A stretch of 64,000 nt of DNA from Hydractinia symbiolongicarpus (Eukaryota > Cnidaria > Hydrozoa > Anthoathecata > Hydractiniidae). The notes beneath the pieces were generated by a model that saw only the letters and a program-made list of their open reading frames with translations, did not search any database and was not told the DNA's origin. The stretch covers positions 18,599,650 to 18,663,649 of the forward strand of contig NC_079887.1 in assembly GCF_029227915.1 (NCBI RefSeq). The letters run 5' to 3'. Below, piece after piece: positions 45,501 through 55,359 of the stretch (position 1 is its first letter; the number at the start of each line of letters is the position of its first letter). Position numbers and translations under genes: made by a program.

Positions 45501-48500
45501 AATTTCTCACATTTTTTGAAAAGAAATAACTTGCGCACATCAAATATTTGTACAGCCAAATTGGCAAAAAATTGTTCTGCAGATCATTCATTTCATAACC
45601 TCGTCCCCCAGGCTCTTCTATGTCTATAATATTCAGTTTTGATGTATACTCACAAGATGTTGGCGCCTCACTGTAATATATCGAAGAGAAACAAGAAGCG
45701 CTAGGGAGAAAATATTGGCTGGTTTTAATTTTAATACACCTTTACGATAATTCGATCAGAACAACTAAACTGGATCGGCTAAAGCATTGGGAGGTAAACA
45801 AACTTTAACATGACCATTTTAGTTCATTTTAGTAGGCGGAAAGACAGTACCTACATTCTTTCGAACAAGTTTATTGAAGACATCTTAAAAATATATCTTA
45901 TTTATCTATCTTAAAAATATAATGTCAAAACATTATGATGTCAGTGGCTGCTCTAATGGCGATTACAGGCTGATAAAGTTTCTTTACCTCTACCATATGG
46001 TTTGTCTATTGTCTATATCTGGCTGAGTAACTTTTATGCACTGAGATCCAGATAATTCATAATTTAATTTTTTTATCAAAACTAGCTAAATAAGTGGCCA
46101 TCCTTTTCACTGTTTTGTCTGGCTTTATTCTTATTTTAGGCTTTATTCGTTCCCTGAGAAAAAGAAAAGTCCAAGTGACAGAGAAATATGGAAAAACTTA
46201 ATTAACCACATAAAAACTAAAAACTGTGGAGTCCGGGTGTGAAGTCAAGAGTATGTTGAGAACACTTCGAAGCAGACTTTTCATACCCTATCTGCAACCT
46301 TGGTTATCCTGGGGCTGATGAAAAAGTGGGTACACTGTTCCCTGGATATTTCAGTAAGAGAAGAAAACTTGATTATAAGCCTAGTAAAATTTAGATAATA
46401 CTGTTTTGCACACTTCATCAATTGGGGAATTGCTAATTTGCCATGTGAAGTTTCAGAGCCTTTACCACCTAAACCTAATTTTATGGTAGAACAAAAGATA
46501 ATGGAAGACACTTTGTATCACAGTTATCTCTTGTCGAGAAAAACAATCAGCAGCTTTTAAAAGAAATCGACATAATTAAATCAGAAAATAAAGGAATATA
46601 CGTAACACAGTTAAAAATCTACAAAATAAACAAAGCAAGTGCATGAATTGTTACTAAAAAATGACTAAGAGGCTCTATTTTATACAGGTTGTCCAACCGT
46701 AAACTCTTTCTATGCGCTGCATGATTTAGCTCTACCATTCTTTAAAAGAAAATGGAAAAGAAAATTACTTACATCAAGGCTTTTAAGGACATTCGTAAAG
46801 TCACCAAAAAAATTAGGAGGAAAAACCAAAGTATCAAGCAAAAATGAGCTTTTCTTGACACTAATGAAGATAAAACTTGGCTTGATGGAGGCAGATCTAC
46901 ACTCTTTTTTTTACAAGGATAGTGTTTTTTCGTTTCAGCCTCAGTATTCTTAACTTTTTGATAAATCTCAGCCTCAAATATTCTTAAAAATATTCTTAAC
47001 ATGGCTACAGTCAGAAAGCATGTAATTACCCTTAATATGCCTAAAGATGATACTCTTGAGGTCATTCTGCTAATTGACGAAAAAACAATATGGACAGAAC
47101 AGAATTACTACTATTGTAATGGTTAAAAAATGTGTGAAAGTAATTAAACAAAGTGTAAAAGACAGGTGAGCTGACAAGAAAATAAACATACAGTATAAGA
47201 AATTAAACTTCTAATCAAAATTTATGCATCACACAAATTTTTATATCTGACACAAAAGGTTGAGCTTGGGTATATTCTTAGGATATTCTTAACTTTTAAC
47301 CCATTTCTCAGCGTCGATATTCTTTGTTATAAAAAAAAAGTGTGTAGCACATCGCTTTAAAGTATTAATGGCAGTGGTTTCCAGTACCTTTATTACATGA
47401 GTTAAGCAGTTTTGAGCCAATAGTTTTGTCTGATATGGTTTTTATACCCAACCAAGGTAGGTTAAATTTGACCAGACCAAAGAGATTTGACCACATCAAG
47501 GAAATACACCAAATTATTGACTTCTCTGAAATCTTTGTGGAAACCCCAAGAACCCTGATTTGCAAAAACTTATGTGTAAACATCACAATACTGTGAAGGT
47601 ACTGATTGCCTATACTCCTAACACGTTTGTGTCGTTTGTTTCGCTGACCTACAGTTCCGCCTGCATGTAAATTGACATGTACGCAAGTTTTACAACCTCA
47701 TGTAACAATCTCATGTCTACATAAAGAACGTTCGCATATCTTTTGTTTACACATAAACTTAATTCCTTTCTATTGTTATCATCGTGTGCGAGTCATAACA
47801 ATAAGATTTGATATTATTTTAGAAAAAAGAACGAACTATTTAAAAAAACTAACGCAGCTACTTTTTAAAACTTTTAGTAATATTTCTTTATCATTGAAGC
47901 ATATTTTTTAACATGCAAAACTTTTAAAAGTTCTTCTATAAGAAGCAACGTTTAACAGCGCAAACGGAAAAACCCTACTTTTAGGACTTTTCCCTTCGCG
48001 ATAAGATTTCAAAAACAAATTAAATTTCAATACCGAAGAAAGAAAATCAAAAAATCTAACTTTTGACGTTTTTACAGATCTAAACACTCATTGTGAGAAC
48101 ATTTTGTTATTGCGATGCCTTCTAAATAAGCATTTCTATCGCCGCTCTTCGTTCTTAAACTTTTAAAATGCGATCTTAAAAAGCTTTTCCATTGCAGCTT
48201 TTCGTTCTTAAACTTTAAAAACGCGATCTAAAAAGGCATTTCTATTGCTGCTTCTCGTTCCTAAAATTTTGAAACGTGATCTAAAAAAGTATTTCTATCG
48301 CCACTTTTCGTTTTTAAATTTTTAAATCGTGATCTAAAAAAGCGTTTCTATCGACGCTTTTCAGTCTTAAACTTTGAAAATGCGATCTAAAAAAGCTTTT
48401 CTATCGCTGCTTTTTGTTCTTAAAATTTTAAAATGTGATCTCAAAAAGCTTTTCTATCGCCGTTCTTCGTTCTTAAACTTTTAAAATGCGATCTAAAAAA

Positions 48501-51500
48501 GCTTTTCTATCACCGCTTTTTGTTCTTAAACTTTTAAAATTCGATCTAATCATTAAAACATTGTTGTTTAACCTATCGAGCGTGAAACGTGCGCAGACTC
48601 CCTCGATACGCGATGTACCGTGTTTATGATAAAGAAACAATTAAAATAAATTGTCGCGATCTATTGAGAATCTAGTATCGTCACAAAATCGTCATTAAAA
48701 TGCGATCTAAAAAAAACTTTTCTATCGCCGTTCTTCGTTCTTAAATTTTTAAAATGCGATCTATTGAAGATTTTCTATCGCAGATCTTAGTTCTTAAATT
48801 TTTAAAACGTGATCTAAAAAAGAAAGATTAACGCGAGGTGTATAGCCTAGATTGTTATGCATAAGTTAAAAAAATATAACACAAAGGAAGTATTATTATA
48901 TTTAAACATAGTTCTATTATGAAAAAGTGTTTAATGGCCTGGATAACTTCGAGAATGATATCGAGACTGATGCATCGTGAAGCCCTCTCGATACAATTTG
49001 AAAGTAAAAAAAACATCTATCGCGGATCCAGAATACTGTCGCGATACGCAAAGCACGATGTTAATCAACCTTTTTCCAGTACTGTAGGTCGAGTATCTGA
49101 ACATTAAAACAATGTTTTTATTTCGTTTGTTTCCATTTCCCAGAGGCCAATTGTAATTTTTGTCGACACGTTAACTTTTATAAGAGAATTGTTTGCGCGA
49201 TTTTTTAAGAGTTACATATATTTTATGTGCGAAATATAACATTTAGCTTTGTTTGAAAAGAAATAAAATTGCACAGACGCTTTCGTAAAACACGAGCATC
49301 AGAGAAAACATAACATTTATAAATAAATGGTTTAACATTACCATTCGTGAGTATAAACAACAGATACTTAAATCGTTTTGTTAAATTTTATTTTCTCTCG
49401 TTGATCTCTTGACGACTACAGCAATTAAATACAACAATGGGACACACGCAGTTAACATGAGCTAATTAAATTTCGCTAACAAGACATGAATTCTATTGTT
49501 TTCAACATGCAAAAATAGCTCATGTATTTAACAATAGGTTAACAATAACAACAAAAGTTCTGACGCTACCAAAAGCTCATGCGAATGTGATAACTATCGC
49601 ATACATGTTAAGTTACATTCCGGCGGTATTGTATATACATAGTGAGATTATTTTTCGCTAAAATAGTTATACTTAAAGTGAAAAACAAGATTGATTATTA
49701 TTGTCTTAACACCCTCCTTCGTCAACATTATTTGTTATGGTAAAAATATGTTAGCTAAAACGCGTATTAAAAATTCAGAACGAAGAACAGCGACAGAAAA
49801 GCTTTGTTAGATCGCATTTTAAATGTTTAAGAACGCAGAGCGGCGATAGAAATGCTTTTTTTCTAGATCGCGTTTTAGGTTTAAGAACGAAGAACGGCGA
49901 TAGAAATGCTTTTTTAGATCGCATTTTTAAAGTATAAGAACAAAGAACGGCGATAGAAAAGCTTTTTTTATTGATCGCATTTGAAAAATTAAAGAACGAC
50001 GAAAGGCTATAGAAATGCTTTTTTAGATTGTGTTTTGAAAGTTTAAGAACGAAAAACAGCGATAGAAAATCTTCGTTAGATCTCGTTTTAAAAGTTTAAG
50101 AACGAAAAGCGGCTACAGCAATGCTTTTTTAGATCGCATCACAAAAACAAAATATTCTCACAATGATTGTTTTGATCTATCAACAAAGTCAAAAGTTAGA
50201 TTTTTTAGATTTTTTCTTTCTTTGGTATTGAAATTTAATTTGTTTTCAAAATCTTATCCTGAAGGGAAAAGTCCAGAACGTTTCCGTTGTTAAACGTTGC
50301 TTTTTATAAGAAGAACTTTTAGAACTTTTGCATGTTAAAAAATATGTTTCAATGATAAAGAAATATTACTAAAAGTTTTAAAAAGTAGCAGAATTAGTTT
50401 ATTTTAAATATTTATCTAAACAAAACTTTTTTTAGCGCGATGAAAAAAACAAATATTTCTGAGAATAATTAAAACTTTTTAGCGCGATAAGAAAAAACAC
50501 TTGCAAAAAAAAATTTTGAGCACAGTAAAAAGAGTGTTAATATTATTCCTGAATATTATAGTTGATATTTTGTGATTGTTAACACATTTAAACAATAACA
50601 TGCATGTCTTAAATTTGAAAAAAAGTTTTTCGTATATATTATAGTTAACACACGCAATTATAGATAACAATAGAACATCAAAATACATGTGATAACAATA
50701 GACATATGAAGTTTTTTATGTAAACATGACTTTGTTACGCGACATCATGAAATGCGTGTACATGTAACATTACATTCACGCGGTACTGTACTTGTACAGG
50801 TTGGTTTAGTCAGGCCACTTGAAACAGCTGCTTTCACCATGAACAAAATAGCTACCACATGGTTACAGCTGCCAAGTAGACCAGCTGTACAAGAGCAATA
50901 CACACTGACCACTTTTCAACTTGGGTTGAGTTTTTCCACAGCTGCCCAACATTGTATGTGCTGGAAGATGTGCATTGTGAACTTTACATTTGAGAATAGG
51001 ACTTTCCGTGATCCCGTGCCAATATATTTCTTTTACAAAACCACATGCGAAATATCTATATCCTTTTCCTTCCTTGTAATCACAGTTGATGGAGTAATTC
51101 CCCTGGTGTGTTAATATTAGTTAAAAAACTAGCGATGTCGTTATAATTGACTGGGGGGGTCACTTTTTTAAACCATGCTCTCCAATCCACTTTGCCTGTG
51201 GAATTGTGCAAGGATCAGGCAAAACTGTTTTGCTATTTATAAGTTTCTTTTTATATTCGTTTTGCAAAAGTAAATGTTGCTTTTCAACTTTGTCATTAAT
51301 CAGTATTTGACTTTCCCAGCAGGCAAATGTTCTAAATAGAACGTGCCAGGTTTAAAAGTGTGTACCTTTTTTGCAAATTTTCGACAATAAAAGATGCATT
51401 TTTAAAGATTATATTATCTCAAAACTAAAGTATCAAAGTCACATTTAGGAAACTTGTTATGTAGTGATAAAAACACTCTAAGATTATCCACAGACATCAA

Positions 51501-52042
51501 TTTAAAATCTTGCAACGTCATAGGTTTCGTCGACACATTTACACATGTGTAGGCCATGTACTTTCTTTCAAGCCCACAGCAACAACACCAACAATCCTGG
51601 GGGAATTATCAAAGTCTGTCTTGCTGTGCGTTTCGATAGATCCAAAATATAAAGTATAAACATTTACGATATGCTGGCGAAGAAGCCAGAAGAACCAGAA
51701 GTTTGAGAAACTTTTTAAAAGGTAGGAAAACATTGTTTTTAATCATACTTCCGTAAAAAATATTAGAGCTTGGCCATATTTACGGTTTGTTTACCTCCTT
51801 TAGCTATGTTGCATAGCAACAGAAGATGTGCATGCATCTTTTTGGGGGGAAGGTTACATTATGCCATATCTTGATTGCATGCTACACATTGCATGTAGCG
51901 AACAAAAATAAATAAAAAACTGCAGTTTATCATTCAGCTAGGACATAGCTATAGTCAATGATCTCACCTGTCCATTTGTTGAAAATTTGCGTAAACCGGC
52001 TAAGGCAATTCGAGATGATCGAGTAGCAAAATGAGCGAGCAT
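24461..52042 (-). CDS. MDH2: Mitochondrial malate dehydrogenase, complete, 10 exons
   Basis: This NAD-dependent matrix enzyme interconverts malate and oxaloacetate. The coding exons, from high to low coordinates, are 52042-51968, 42946-42823, 30332-30201, 29988-29919, 29803-29764, 29138-29074, 26072-25835, 25417-25265, 24971-24903 and 24520-24461. All have GT/AG junctions and the phases add up to 341 codons, close to the usual 338. Exon 1 is an Arg/Ser-rich mitochondrial presequence ([20 protein letters not shown]). Exon 2 holds the NAD-binding [15 protein letters not shown]. The substrate Arg regions are in MPRKPGMTRDDL. The catalytic His lies in VIGGHSGVT. The frame is intact throughout, so the gene is probably functional despite transposon-laden introns. 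Its 5' flank is disrupted by a Polinton/satellite insertion. Confidence 0.94.
24903..24971 (-). CDS. MDH2: MDH2 exon 9
   Basis: 23 codons, including [19 protein letters not shown], flanked by AG and GT. Confidence 0.9.
25265..25417 (-). CDS. MDH2: MDH2 exon 8
   Basis: 51 codons starting [15 protein letters not shown] and ending FATPILLG. Confidence 0.93.
25835..26072 (-). CDS. MDH2: MDH2 exon 7
   Basis: 79 codons with [15 protein letters not shown], the catalytic [16 protein letters not shown] and [12 protein letters not shown]. Confidence 0.94.
27202..27584. mobile_element. MITE-like element in MDH2 intron 6
   Basis: About 30-bp imperfect inverted ends: ATAATTAGCCAATAACATGA on the left and its near-complement at 27553-27582. 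No coding content. The family is not assigned. Confidence 0.55.
29074..29138 (-). CDS. MDH2: MDH2 exon 6
   Basis: [20 protein letters not shown] plus a split Lys codon; flanks are CAG and GTATGA. Confidence 0.9.
29764..29803 (-). CDS. MDH2: MDH2 exon 5 (40-nt microexon)
   Basis: Encodes [13 protein letters not shown] between TATAG and GTAAGT. Confidence 0.88.
29919..29988 (-). CDS. MDH2: MDH2 exon 4
   Basis: Encodes [20 protein letters not shown]; flanks are TTAG and GTAAAA. Confidence 0.9.
30201..30332 (-). CDS. MDH2: MDH2 exon 3
   Basis: Encodes [14 protein letters not shown] to [12 protein letters not shown]; flanks are CAG and GTAAAG. Confidence 0.92.
30333..33279. other. MDH2 intron 2, left part, no gene
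   Basis: AT-rich intron. The longest frame (32859-33389) is only meaningful at its end, where the Copia Gag begins. No other feature is supported. Confidence 0.5.
33280..35360 (+). pseudogene. Copia (Ty1) retrotransposon gag-protease-integrase remnant
   Basis: Gag starts near 33280 ([19 protein letters not shown]), shifts frame near 33370 and continues to about 33770 ([20 protein letters not shown]). A protease-like LDSGCTK lies near 33940. The integrase zinc region ([20 protein letters not shown]) is near 34490 and its core end ([17 protein letters not shown]) near 34815. Many frame changes and no RT or LTR are seen. Located in MDH2 intron 2 on the opposite strand to the gene. Confidence 0.75.
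35361..35899. other. Spacer, possible transposon debris
   Basis: Contains GGTCGGCACTCGACC-like short inverted motifs near 35367, but no coding region I can name. Confidence 0.4.
35900..38220 (+). pseudogene. Helitron Rep/helicase remnant
   Basis: A repeat of 69 bases (23 codons, [20 protein letters not shown]) occurs three times at 36022-36180. Rep-helicase parts follow in broken frames: [19 protein letters not shown] and [20 protein letters not shown] (36240-36440), then [15 protein letters not shown] (near 36530). A PIF1-type helicase follows ([19 protein letters not shown] and [19 protein letters not shown], 37250-37410), then [20 protein letters not shown] (near 37900) and a late helicase block to 38200. 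The order is that of Helitron RepHel proteins. Heavily mutated. Confidence 0.82.
38221..39263. other. Intron spacer, no gene
   Basis: AT-rich DNA after the Helitron remnant. A Helitron 3' end could lie here, but no CTRR hairpin was confidently found. Confidence 0.4.
39264..39627 (+). repeat. tRNA-derived SINE with TATC tail
   Basis: The head is tRNA-like: GGCGCCGTAGATTAGTGGTT (A box region), B box GGTTCGATTCC at 39316-39326, and complementary GACGGCG. A GC-richer body of about 270 bases follows, then an (ATCT)n tail at 39603-39627. This is the structure of a Pol III SINE. Confidence 0.75.
39850..40756 (-). pseudogene. DDE-type transposase remnant, unplaced family
   Basis: A - frame at 40756-40466 gives [20 protein letters not shown], then [13 protein letters not shown], with an Asp in the place of the first DDE residue. 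A further - frame at 40341-40117 gives [19 protein letters not shown], the pattern before the last acidic residue in such transposases. More pieces lie to 39850. Broken by frame changes. Confidence 0.55.
40757..42822. other. MDH2 intron 2, right part, no gene
   Basis: Near 41330-41440 a motif TTTCTAAATCGTTTC recurs several times imperfectly. Nothing coding is supported. Confidence 0.5.
42823..42946 (-). CDS. MDH2: MDH2 exon 2
   Basis: Rossmann-fold exon: [20 protein letters not shown] through [11 protein letters not shown]; flanks are CAG and GTATTA. Confidence 0.94.
43090..43560. repeat. Degenerate tandem repeat, about 90-bp unit
   Basis: Segments built on AATAATAAAGTTTGTTTTGTTA plus TTGTGCTATTATC recur about five times with drift. 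Confidence 0.5.
44072..44594. mobile_element. Harbinger-like MITE filled with ATTCGTATGA repeats
   Basis: The ends GGGGTCATCTAC and GTAGACGACCCC are inverted, and TAA lies outside both (44069-44071, 44595-44597). A 3-bp TWA target and GGG ends are typical of PIF/Harbinger. The 520-bp interior is almost entirely AATTCGTATGA-type repeats, in one orientation on the left half and the other on the right. Confidence 0.7.
44598..47651. other. MDH2 intron 1, no gene
   Basis: Unique-looking AT-rich intron. Short frames on both strands match nothing I know. Confidence 0.45.
47652..50788. mobile_element. Tc1/mariner-like 3.1-kb fold-back element
   Basis: The ends are CAGTTCCGCC (47652) and, inverted, CGCGGTACTG (50788), each bounded outside by TA. 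TA targets and CAGT ends are typical of Tc1/mariner. The arms are inverted copies over about 1.1 kb, diverged but alignable. Each arm contains about seven to ten units of about 54 bases (core CTATCGCCGCTCTTCGTTCT) in opposite directions at 48110-48830 and 49780-50150. No transposase is present. Confidence 0.68.
50789..51967. other. MDH2 intron 1 next to exon 1, no gene
   Basis: The 120-codon frame at 50752-51114 overlaps the fold-back end and has no recognisable content. Confidence 0.45.
51968..52042 (-). CDS. MDH2: MDH2 exon 1 (mitochondrial presequence)
   Basis: 25 codons ending FSTNGQ, with donor GTGAG after 51968. Upstream, 52043-52191 is probably 5' UTR or promoter DNA, and at 52192 Polinton sequence begins abruptly. 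Confidence 0.88.
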
Positions 52043-52191
52043 CTTAAGCAATAGTTTGAAGTTGAAAAGTGAGCTGCTTCCAAAATACCTGCTGCTCAGC
52101 TACGCCTGACCTTCAACGTCCTGCTCTGCAAGAAGGTCGTTTGAAAATGCCAGATTTTCCAATCCGAAATGTACGGAGGCCGAGGAGTCAT

Positions 52192-52343
52192 TTTTATAAC
52201 CAATCACAAACCTAGCATCCTTGACTTTATTGGCTTGTATTGGATCGCTAAGTACAATGTTTTCGATCTTTATATCAAAGATGTTAAATGCAGCTAGGTT
52301 TATATAAAAAGCCGTTGTTTCAATATCATTTCCATAAAATTTA
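52192..52343 (-). pseudogene. Polinton conserved protein, N-terminal piece
   Basis: Begins MFKFYGNDIETTAFYINLAA and includes IENIVLSDPIQANKVKDARF. The frame is fused to MDH2 upstream sequence at 52192. Related to 19180-19721 and 62530-62811. Confidence 0.6.
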
Positions 52344-52373
52344 AACATCCCGTTTATTTATGAAATTTAGACT

Positions 52374-52535
52374 CTAACTAGGGTTTTTACAAGGACAGCA
52401 CCCACCATTGTACGTGATAAACATCATGTAATGCTGCCAACACAGCATTTTCCCGCATATAATTAACCTCCGTCCACACTTGCATCTATCATATTTATCG
52501 AGATCAATTCCACATTCATCACAATACTCAGTCAT
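52374..52535 (-). CDS. Small zinc-ribbon-like Polinton protein
   Basis: 53 codons in the same arrangement as 62344-62505: CDEC, then CKCGRRL, a second Cys cluster and CCPCK. Possible metal-binding protein of unknown role. Confidence 0.5.
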   Translation of the reverse strand: MTEYCDECGIDLDKYDRCKCGRRLIICGKMLCWQHYMMFITYNGGCCPCKNPS

Positions 52536-52556
52536 TTATTTTTAAAGGCTTCGGGT

Positions 52557-52833
52557 AACCATGGCTCTGAAACGATTTGGAACATACTCGAACATCAAGG
52601 GATTGCGTTCAACGGCTCTGATACACACTTCTAAGGTCTTGAAATGGTTGGGGACATACTTGAGCAACCATGGATCCTTCGTAGTAGCCTTGATGCACAT
52701 GTCTTTTGTTTTGCAGTGATCTGGAATAGAACAGAGATATCAGGGGTAGCGCTCAGTGTCTCTGATATTGAGCTCTTGATAAATATCCATATTTATTTTG
52801 GAATAATTCAGAGAGGACATGATAATTTTTACT
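52557..52833 (-). pseudogene. DUF4116-like repeat protein (broken)
   Basis: Inverted copy of 62058-62333, with the same frame break. Confidence 0.5.
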
Positions 52834-53067
52834 CATATTCTGTATAATAGCATATATACTACATATGCTATTGCGCATGCGTTGATGTTATATGATTTAA
52901 TATTATTATGTGTTGGTATTTAATATTATTTTTGTTGATATCAGCATATGATTTTGTTTTTTACTTGTTTTTGGATGGGGTGGTGATGGCAGTGGTGGAA
53001 GCGGGGTTTTGGGGGGTAAAGGTGTAGGAGGAGGTCGGTGTACTTAAATTCACTCCTTACTACTACT

Positions 53068-53785
53068 AGCCGTACTTAACTTTATTTCGTTCTATTAAAC
53101 ATTTTCAAGCACATGAAGTCGTTTCTTACGATAGGACCCAGCCGTACCTTAGTATTGTCCAGATGCTTCTTAGTTTGGCTAGGCGTACCGAACATAATCT
53201 CCATTTTATTGAACGTTTTCAGGCACATAAAGTTGTTTTCTATATGAGAGGACCAAGTCGTACCTTAATGTTGTCCAGCCGGACGTAATTTTAGTTATCC
53301 GTACCTAATTGAATTTAGTTTTTATTGAATGTTTTTAGCACATAAAGTTGTTTCTTCTATGATAGGACCCAGGCGTGCCTTAATATTGTCCTGCCGAACC
53401 TTATTTTAGCAAGCCGCAGCTAACATAATTTCGTTTATCTTGAACATTGTTCCAGCATTTAAAGAAGTTTTTTACACGATAAGACCCAGTCGCATGTTAA
53501 TATTGTCCAGCTGTACCTTACTTTAACTAGTCGTACTTAACTTAACTTGGTTCTATTGAACATTTCCAAGCACATAAAATCGTTTCTTTTATGATAGGGC
53601 CAAGCCGTACCTTAATATTGTCCAGAAGTACCTTATTTTGGCTAGTCGTGCCTAACATAATCTCCCTTTTATTGAACGTTTTCAAGCACATAAAGTTGTT
53701 TCCTCTATGATAGGACCCAGGCGTACCTTAATATTATCCAGCCGTGCCTTATTTTATTTATCGGTACCTAACTTAATTTAATTTT
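53068..53785 (-). repeat. Satellite array, six units of about 116 bp
   Basis: Units contain AGCCGTACCTTAATATTGTCC and AGCACATAAAGTTGTTTC. It matches 61203-61811 in reverse unit by unit, with one extra unit here (the one near 53600). Confidence 0.82.
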
Positions 53786-54009
53786 TACCTGTCCATTTGT
53801 TGAAAATTTGCGTAAACCGGCTAAGGCAATTCAAGATGATCGAGTAGCAAAATGAGCGAGCATCTTAAGCAATAGTTTGAAGTTGAAAAGTGAGCTGCTT
53901 CCAAAATACGTGCTGCTCAGCTACGCCTGACCTTCAACGTCCTGCTCTGCAAGAAGGTCGTTTGAAAATGCCAGATTTTCCAACCCGAAATGTACGGAGG
54001 CCGAGGAGT
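53786..54009 (-). pseudogene. Duplicate of MDH2 exon 1 and upstream sequence
   Basis: 224 bases matching 51968-52191 with only a few differences. The duplicate starts at the exon 3' boundary (ACCTG retained, so a GT donor remains). One change makes codon 11 a TGA stop (TCT CGA becomes TCT TGA on the - strand), so it cannot encode the presequence. Confidence 0.88.
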
Positions 54010-54045
54010 ACCGTCGATTAAACGCCGCCCTCTTTAATAATAAAT
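54010..54045. other. Short unique sequence beyond the exon 1 duplicate
   Basis: About 36 bases (ACCGTCGATTAAACGCC...) between the duplicate and satellite. It may be residual MDH2 promoter DNA. Confidence 0.35.
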
Positions 54046-54604
54046 GACAGGACCCAACCGCGCCTTAGTATTGTCCAGCCGTACCTTATTTTAGCTTCCC
54101 GTACCTAACTTAATTTCGTTTATATTGAACATTGTTTCATCATTTAAAGAAGGCTTTTATATTATAGGACCCGGCCGCATCTTAAAATTGTCCAGCCGTA
54201 CCTTTTTCAGTTATCCGTACGTAACTTAATTTAGTTTTTATTGGACGGTGTTAGCACATAAAGTTGATTCTTATATGATAAGACCCAGCCGTACCTTAAT
54301 ATTTTCCAGCCGTACCTTATTTCAGCTGTCTGTACCTAAATTAATTTCATTTTTATTTAACATATTTAGCACTTGAATTTTCTTTTCTATATGATCAGAC
54401 CCAGCCGTACCTTAATAATGTCCAGCCGTATCTGATTTCAGCTAGCCGTACCTAATTTATTTTCGTTCTATTAAACATTTTCAAGCACATAAAGTCGTTT
54501 CTTTTATGATAGGACTTAGCCGTACCTTAATATTGTCCAGCCGTACCTTATTTTTGCTAGCCGTACCTAACTTAATTTCGTTTTTTTTTTTTTGAACATT
54601 TCTA
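54046..54604 (-). repeat. Satellite array, about five units
   Basis: Same unit as 53068-53785. It ends in a T run and AACATTTCTAGCA, where Polinton element 2 begins in the middle of its integrase gene. Confidence 0.78.
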
Positions 54605-54606
54605 GC

Positions 54607-54915
54607 AATCAGGATGTATTTATATGTATTACCGTACAAACGATCATGGGGCATGTATAGTAAATCAAACTGGTGCATGTCATTCGGTGTTGTGATGGTA
54701 AAGTGGGGGTAGTCTATACGTTTTGGACCCCTGATGTGTCTCAACCACAAGAGTTGCCTGGATAGCCAATGAGTAACCTTCTTCTTCGAGAGACCACTCT
54801 CCTTCGCGAGTAATTTAATAGATTTACGTCCGACCCAGAGATGTTCTGGCATATAGTAAATTTGCCTTAGCTTTTCAGTCTCTTCTTCGGTAATATGTGG
54901 TGATTTTTCTGACAT
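54607..54915 (-). pseudogene. Polinton retroviral-like integrase, N-terminal part
   Basis: The frame starts MSEKSPHITEEETEKLRQIY and includes an HTH-like KSIKLLAKESGLSKKKVTHW. The first catalytic Asp lies in HQFDLLYMPHDRLYGNTYKY. After about 102 codons it runs into satellite DNA at 54605, so the rest of the DDE core and any chromodomain are lost. Confidence 0.75.
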
Positions 54916-54990
54916 GTCTTTATTATATGTCAGAAAAACGTTTCTATAGGTATTTATAAGCCACAAAGCCCAGTAGAGACAACGACCCAA

Positions 54991-55099
54991 GGACGAACGT
55001 TAACTGACCATCCTGTTGCTGCTTCGAGGGTAAATAGAGTTAAAAGACTAACTGCGGGGGGCTTTTTTGTCTGAGGCGATGTAGAACCGAAACATATCG
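54991..55099. other. Short spacer
   Basis: Spacer between integrase and the next gene. Nothing is supported in it. Confidence 0.4.
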
Positions 55100-55345
55100 T
55101 CATCGAGTCCACTCAGACTTTTGCCGCCTTATTTGCATCTTCCTTTGCTTGGCGAACCAGTCGAGCTTATCTTGCCTTTTCCTGATCCACTCCGCCTGAG
55201 CTGCATTGAACTTTTTCATAGCCTCCGCGTGACGTCTTCGTTCCGCCTCGCCGTGTCCCGAGAGCTTGCTAAATAGAAAATTGGTCCCACTGAACGCCAA
55301 TGCGTTGATTGCCGCGCCTGCCACGGTCACGGCTATAGTTGCCAT
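55100..55345 (-). CDS. Polinton small membrane-anchored coiled protein
   Basis: 81 codons. It has a short hydrophobic N-terminus (MATIAVTVAGAAINALAFSG), then a charged helical tail (GEAERRRHAEAMKKFNAAQA). It begins 15 bases after the capsid stop. The type recurs in cnidarian Polintons in my recollection. Function unknown, perhaps a minor virion component. Confidence 0.6.
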   Translation of the reverse strand: MATIAVTVAGAAINALAFSGTNFLFSKLSGHGEAERRRHAEAMKKFNAAQAEWIRKRQDKLDWFAKQRKMQIRRQKSEWTR

Positions 55346-55359
55346 GTCTCTTTATTTCT

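Larger units (their letters stand above)
52192..53067 (-). mobile_element. Polinton element 3 terminal fragment (inverted copy)
   Basis: Near-copy in reverse of 61812 to about 62686. It holds three subterminal gene pieces, a TGCGCATGCG box (52872), a G-rich block (52977-53037) and the terminus CACTCCTTACTACTACT at 53067, followed directly by satellite. The inner edge at 52192 abuts the MDH2 5' region. Confidence 0.8.

Noticed and set aside
48110-48830. Regular 54-base repeats considered as a CRISPR array
   Set aside because: Units are tandem and contiguous without unique spacers, sit in an animal intron, and are mirrored by an inverted array.
50752-51114. 120-codon + ORF
   Set aside because: Overlaps the end of the fold-back element and shows no recognisable domain.
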